From FEN-1139 sp038207155 (GTDB taxonomy: Bacteria > Myxococcota_A > Polyangia > Polyangiales > Polyangiaceae), in the NCBI GenBank assembly GCA_038207155.1, contig JBBRAB010000002.1, positions 186,001-250,000 on the forward strand: a stretch of 64,000 nucleotides of DNA. Reading direction: 5' to 3'. Shown piece by piece: positions 61,801-64,000 of the stretch (position 1 is its first letter; every line of letters starts with the position of its first letter). Position numbers and translations under genes: made by a program. The notes beneath the pieces are model-generated. The model saw nothing but the letters and a program-made list of their open reading frames with translations, ran no database searches and was not told where the DNA came from.

Positions 61801-61881
61801 CTCGATCAGCTCCTGAAACTCCGGTCGTCCTTCGAGCTCGGCAAGGCTGCGCCAAAAACTCGGCTTCGGGTCGTCGCTCAT
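58843..61881 (-). CDS. actB: alternative complex III subunit ActB, molybdopterin-fold and Fe-S protein
   Basis: 1012 residues from ATG 61881, which overlaps the ActA stop (ATGA); an open extension upstream is inside actA. The N terminus has a Tat-like, lipobox-bearing signal: [17 protein letters not shown] with Cys at 65. A molybdopterin-oxidoreductase-like domain (about 70-740) lacks a cofactor, as in all ActB. The C-terminal part binds four Fe-S clusters: [52 protein letters not shown] and CTFCVQRI with [10 protein letters not shown]. All expected cysteines seem present. It relays electrons from quinol to ActA hemes. Confidence 0.95.
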   Translation of the reverse strand: [1012 protein letters not shown]

Positions 61882-62609
61882 CGATGGCATGTGGAGCAGT
61901 CCGTTGGCGGGTTGATTCCGTTCGTCTCTCGTAGCCGGTGACCGTATTCGACGGGGTCTCCGGGGGCGCGCCAAGTCATGTTGGTGACCTGATCCGGCGG
62001 ACGCAGATGCTGCTCAGGGGCGCGGTGGCAGTCCAGGCACCAGCCCATGCTGAGCGGCTGATCCTGGCGAACCTCCACCATCTGATCGATACGACCGTGG
62101 CAAGACACGCAACCCACCCCGCGCGTCACGTGCGCGCTGTGGTTGAAGTAGACGTAGTCCGGCAGATCGTGAACCTTGACCCAATGCACGGGCTGCCCGG
62201 TGGCCATGCTCTCGCGCACGGGGAGCAGCTTGCGGCTCTGCGTCCGCACCGACTTGTGGCAGTTCATGCAGGTCTCAGTCGGCGGAATGGCCGCAAACGC
62301 CGCACGATCCACCGTAGAGTGGCAGTATCGGCAGTCAATCCCCAGCTCACCTGCGTGAAGCGCGTGGCTGTAGGGGACGGGCTGTTCAGGCATGTAACCA
62401 ACGTCCAAGGTCTTGGGGGAGGCGCCGTACCAAACCAGGCCGCCAATGACGAGCGGGGCCAGTCCCATCACGGCACCCGCAATGACTCGGGTTTTGTTGG
62501 CCCAGCGGGGAAATACGAAGGGCTGCATCGTTGAGCTGTGGGTCCTTGCCCCAGGGGTTTCCGAGCCACCGACCTGCGCGTGAGCCGCGGCGGGGGCATC
62601 CGCTGCCAC
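61878..62609 (-). CDS. actA: alternative complex III subunit ActA, pentaheme cytochrome c
   Basis: 243 residues from GTG 62609; an ATG at 62528 (MQPFVFPRWANK) matches the family start better and may be the real one. One membrane helix (about 42-62) leads to a periplasmic domain with five heme c motifs: CRYCH (93), CMNCH (114), CVSCH (167), CLDCH (191) and CSTCH (238). It has the usual pairing of the multiheme chain that carries electrons out of ActB. It heads the operon; the palindrome at 62685-62701 lies 75 bp upstream of the GTG. Confidence 0.93.
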   Translation of the reverse strand: MAADAPAAAHAQVGGSETPGARTHSSTMQPFVFPRWANKTRVIAGAVMGLAPLVIGGLVWYGASPKTLDVGYMPEQPVPYSHALHAGELGIDCRYCHSTVDRAAFAAIPPTETCMNCHKSVRTQSRKLLPVRESMATGQPVHWVKVHDLPDYVYFNHSAHVTRGVGCVSCHGRIDQMVEVRQDQPLSMGWCLDCHRAPEQHLRPPDQVTNMTWRAPGDPVEYGHRLRETNGINPPTDCSTCHR

Positions 62610-62684
62610 TACGCGCCTAACCGACCCCGAGTTTCGGGTTCGACGTGACCAGTCCCCAGGAGCGCTCGCAAGTTAGCGCAGGTC

Positions 62685-62701
62685 TTGCGCGAATCGCGCA
62701 A
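62685..62701. promoter_or_regulatory. perfect 17-bp palindrome upstream of the ACIII operon, candidate operator
   Basis: TTGCGCGA-A-TCGCGCAA. Eight-base arms with one central base. It lies 76 bp before the GTG of actA (157 bp before the alternative ATG), a fitting place for a dimeric regulator of this operon. No family is assigned; it does not match FNR (TTGAT-N4-ATCAA). Confidence 0.55.
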
Positions 62702-62976
62702 TTTCTCCGTGCGACAACGAAGTTTCTGGACGGACTTTGCCCGACGAGCAGCCCATGGTGACATGTCCTGGACAGACAGTAGTCAACTCCGGACATCAGC
62801 AAGCCGCTGCCCCGGGACAGCCTCCAGACAAGCTCTGGTCATTTGCTGGTGCGGCGTGCTGACCCCACCTGACGGATCCAGATGGAGCGTGAGACAGCGT
62901 CGCGTGAGGGACCGCTGCGCGACCGGTGCTTCAGTGCTCAGGGCGCTTACGCCGGCTTTGCTGCGTACCCGCCCGG

Positions 62977-62996
62977 GGGCCCACTTCGTGGGTCCC
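62977..62996. terminator. short hairpin with TTT tail, weak terminator candidate
   Basis: GGGCCCAC, loop TTC, GTGGGTCCC followed by TTTC. One arm has a C/T difference giving a G-U pair or bulge. It could end transcription on the plus strand, but no plus-strand gene precedes it. Confidence 0.3.
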
Positions 62997-63400
62997 TTTC
63001 CCGGGCTGGGGGTTGGGGTCTCTTTGGCTTCGCAGCGAGCTCGTGCCTTGAACTGCAAGCACCCGCCGGCGGGCGCCCCTGCGCTCCGAAGCGCCCGGTC
63101 GCTTGCTCAGTCCGTACGCGACGAATCTGAGCTCGGAAGTGCGTCCTCTTCTACATTCGCTTCCGTCGGGACTGCACGCCCGAGGTTTCAACGAATCACA
63201 GTCGCGTGGGAAGTTTTCTGAATCGGTCTGAGCACGCGAGCGTGATACCCGAGAGCGCCAAGGCGCCCGAGAGCGCGGCGACAGACACGTTACAAGGAGC
63301 CCCCCAGCGACCTACGACCGTGCGAATTTTGGTTTGCATTGAGAACAGCATCCTGCTCATTGCCCTTCGTAAACTGTCGACTCAGCTTTCGCTGGTAGGA

Positions 63401-64000
63401 TCAAACGGGATCGGCGCAACACTGGATCAACTCGCCCTGACTCTCGCCGCCAAGGTTGTTTCCGCAATCGGATGAAAGACTGTTTGGGGGATAAACCGTA
63501 AATGTTCCGTAGCGGAGTGTGTAGGCCAGACCGACTACCTCGTTCGCGCATTGCGACGCTGTGCGAGATGGAAAAGTGGTTGGCGCATTTTGCGTATTTT
63601 CGCACTCATTGCTTTTTTCAAAATAAGAACCGGTGCCCGTTCCGAAGCAACTTTCCTTGAGGAGCGCCTTCAATGGGGGCGTATAGATCCAGTCGACCGG
63701 GTAGCTAAACGGACAGCTCAACTCGGAGGTGGATCGAAGCGGCGAGGTAGTAAGCGTGGTATCAACCACCATACAGAGTCTCTTGCCCACCCATTTGCAA
63801 TACTCGCGGGCAGACCACCCGTCTGCACACGACATGGGAGTATCCTCTTCCGACTGACTTTGCGACGCGCGGGGCACGCAGGACGCTCGTAGAATCTTCC
63901 ACGCAGCGGCGACGTTTGGATCCGCCGCGAACACTCCAAACTCCGCACGGCTCACCGGTCTCTCGTCGAGACAGAATGGCGGTACGTCACCGCAACCGAT
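63401..64000 (-). CDS. formylglycine-generating-enzyme-like (SUMF1) domain protein, 5' end outside the window
   Basis: The frame is open to the last base of the window, so the true start is upstream; 199 residues are visible. The segments PFCLDERPVSRAEFGVF and ADGWSAREYCKWVGKRLC match the SUMF1/FGE fold (family: W-x-D-A-x-x-Y-[CA]-x-W-x-G-x-R-L). Myxobacterial members often follow with Cys-rich loops, as here (about 14 cysteines). The family includes sulfatase-activating enzymes, but many members lack the catalytic Cys pair and only keep the fold as a binding domain. A signal peptide, if any, would be outside. The DNA is less GC-rich than its neighbours, which hints at transfer or relaxed constraint. 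Confidence 0.6.
   Translation of the reverse strand: MGCGDVPPFCLDERPVSRAEFGVFAADPNVAAAWKILRASCVPRASQSQSEEDTPMSCADGWSAREYCKWVGKRLCMVVDTTLTTSPLRSTSELSCPFSYPVDWIYTPPLKALLKESCFGTGTGSYFEKSNECENTQNAPTTFPSRTASQCANEVVGLAYTLRYGTFTVYPPNSLSSDCGNNLGGESQGELIQCCADPV

Larger units (their letters stand above)
62610..63400. other. long intergenic region upstream of actA
   Basis: 791 bp between actA and the partial gene at the window end, both on the minus strand. It should hold the ACIII promoter. It contains a perfect 17-bp palindrome (62685-62701) and a hairpin at 62977-62996. Open frames crossing it on both strands show no domain, signal peptide or plausible codon pattern, so no gene is called. Confidence 0.5.

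Noticed and set aside
62685..63221. 178-residue open frame on the plus strand
   Set aside because: Composition is Arg/Ser/Ala-rich with no motif or RBS; it crosses a palindrome and a hairpin.

Overview
The window reads as a high-GC chromosomal segment of a Myxococcota bacterium, most likely from the Polyangia. This is inferred from gene content: an alternative complex III (ACIII) operon, eukaryote-like Ser/Thr kinases, an RCC1-repeat lipoprotein, a fibro-slime lipoprotein, Cys-rich secreted proteins with Arg-rich C-terminal anchors, and two cellulase lipoproteins. Almost every base is coding, genes often overlap by ATGA or GTGA, and no tRNA, rRNA, insertion sequence, phage or CRISPR array was seen.

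Layout. 1-4800: end of an acyl-CoA dehydrogenase, a radical-SAM-like protein with a displaced cluster cysteine, an acetoacetate-decarboxylase-fold protein, and an 877-residue P-loop NTPase behind a striking repeat array. 4889-6040: GH5 cellulase lipoprotein. 6283-12745: TetR-controlled RND efflux operon with a readable promoter and operator. 12787-18738: Cys-repeat fibro-slime lipoprotein, YwiC-like membrane protein, and an operon of ECF sigma factor, FecR-TPR anti-sigma-like protein, predicted envelope protein and RCC1 lipoprotein. 18820-23712: Cys-rich anchored protein, an active-looking Ser/Thr kinase, and a GH8 endoglucanase. 24000-28585: TCA-cycle genes icd, mdh, sucC, sucD. 28667-36550: cyclophilin, ndk, several unknown secreted proteins, a hemerythrin, a radical SAM/SPASM protein and asnS. 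36585-43672: a pseudokinase, HAD hydrolase, YkvA protein, M19 dipeptidase, a surface-exposed barrel candidate and a glutaredoxin-like membrane protein. 43768-50466: an operon of a FliJ/YscO-like coiled-coil gene split by an in-frame TGA, a soluble lytic transglycosylase, and the binding protein and two permeases of a peptide ABC importer without ATPases. 50673-62609: the ACIII operon. 63401-64000: 5'-truncated formylglycine-generating-enzyme-like gene.

The most unusual system is the respiratory operon at 50673-62609 (minus strand). ActA, ActB, ActC, a fused ActD-ActE and ActF look intact and carry their heme and Fe-S motifs. They are followed, where a caa3 oxidase would be expected, by homologues of cytochrome oxidase subunits II and I that keep the fold signatures but have lost nearly all metal ligands. 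Subunit II has lost all six CuA ligands but retains a CXXCH cytochrome c domain. Subunit I has lost all three heme-ligand histidines, one CuB histidine, the cross-linked tyrosine and the proton-channel residues. Two unknown membrane proteins occupy the places of subunits III and IV. All reading frames are open and translationally coupled, so this looks like a maintained redox complex with a cofactor-poor oxidase scaffold rather than a decaying oxidase. Function is inferred; no terminal oxidase is present in the window.

All family calls are from motif recognition by eye. No database search was run.
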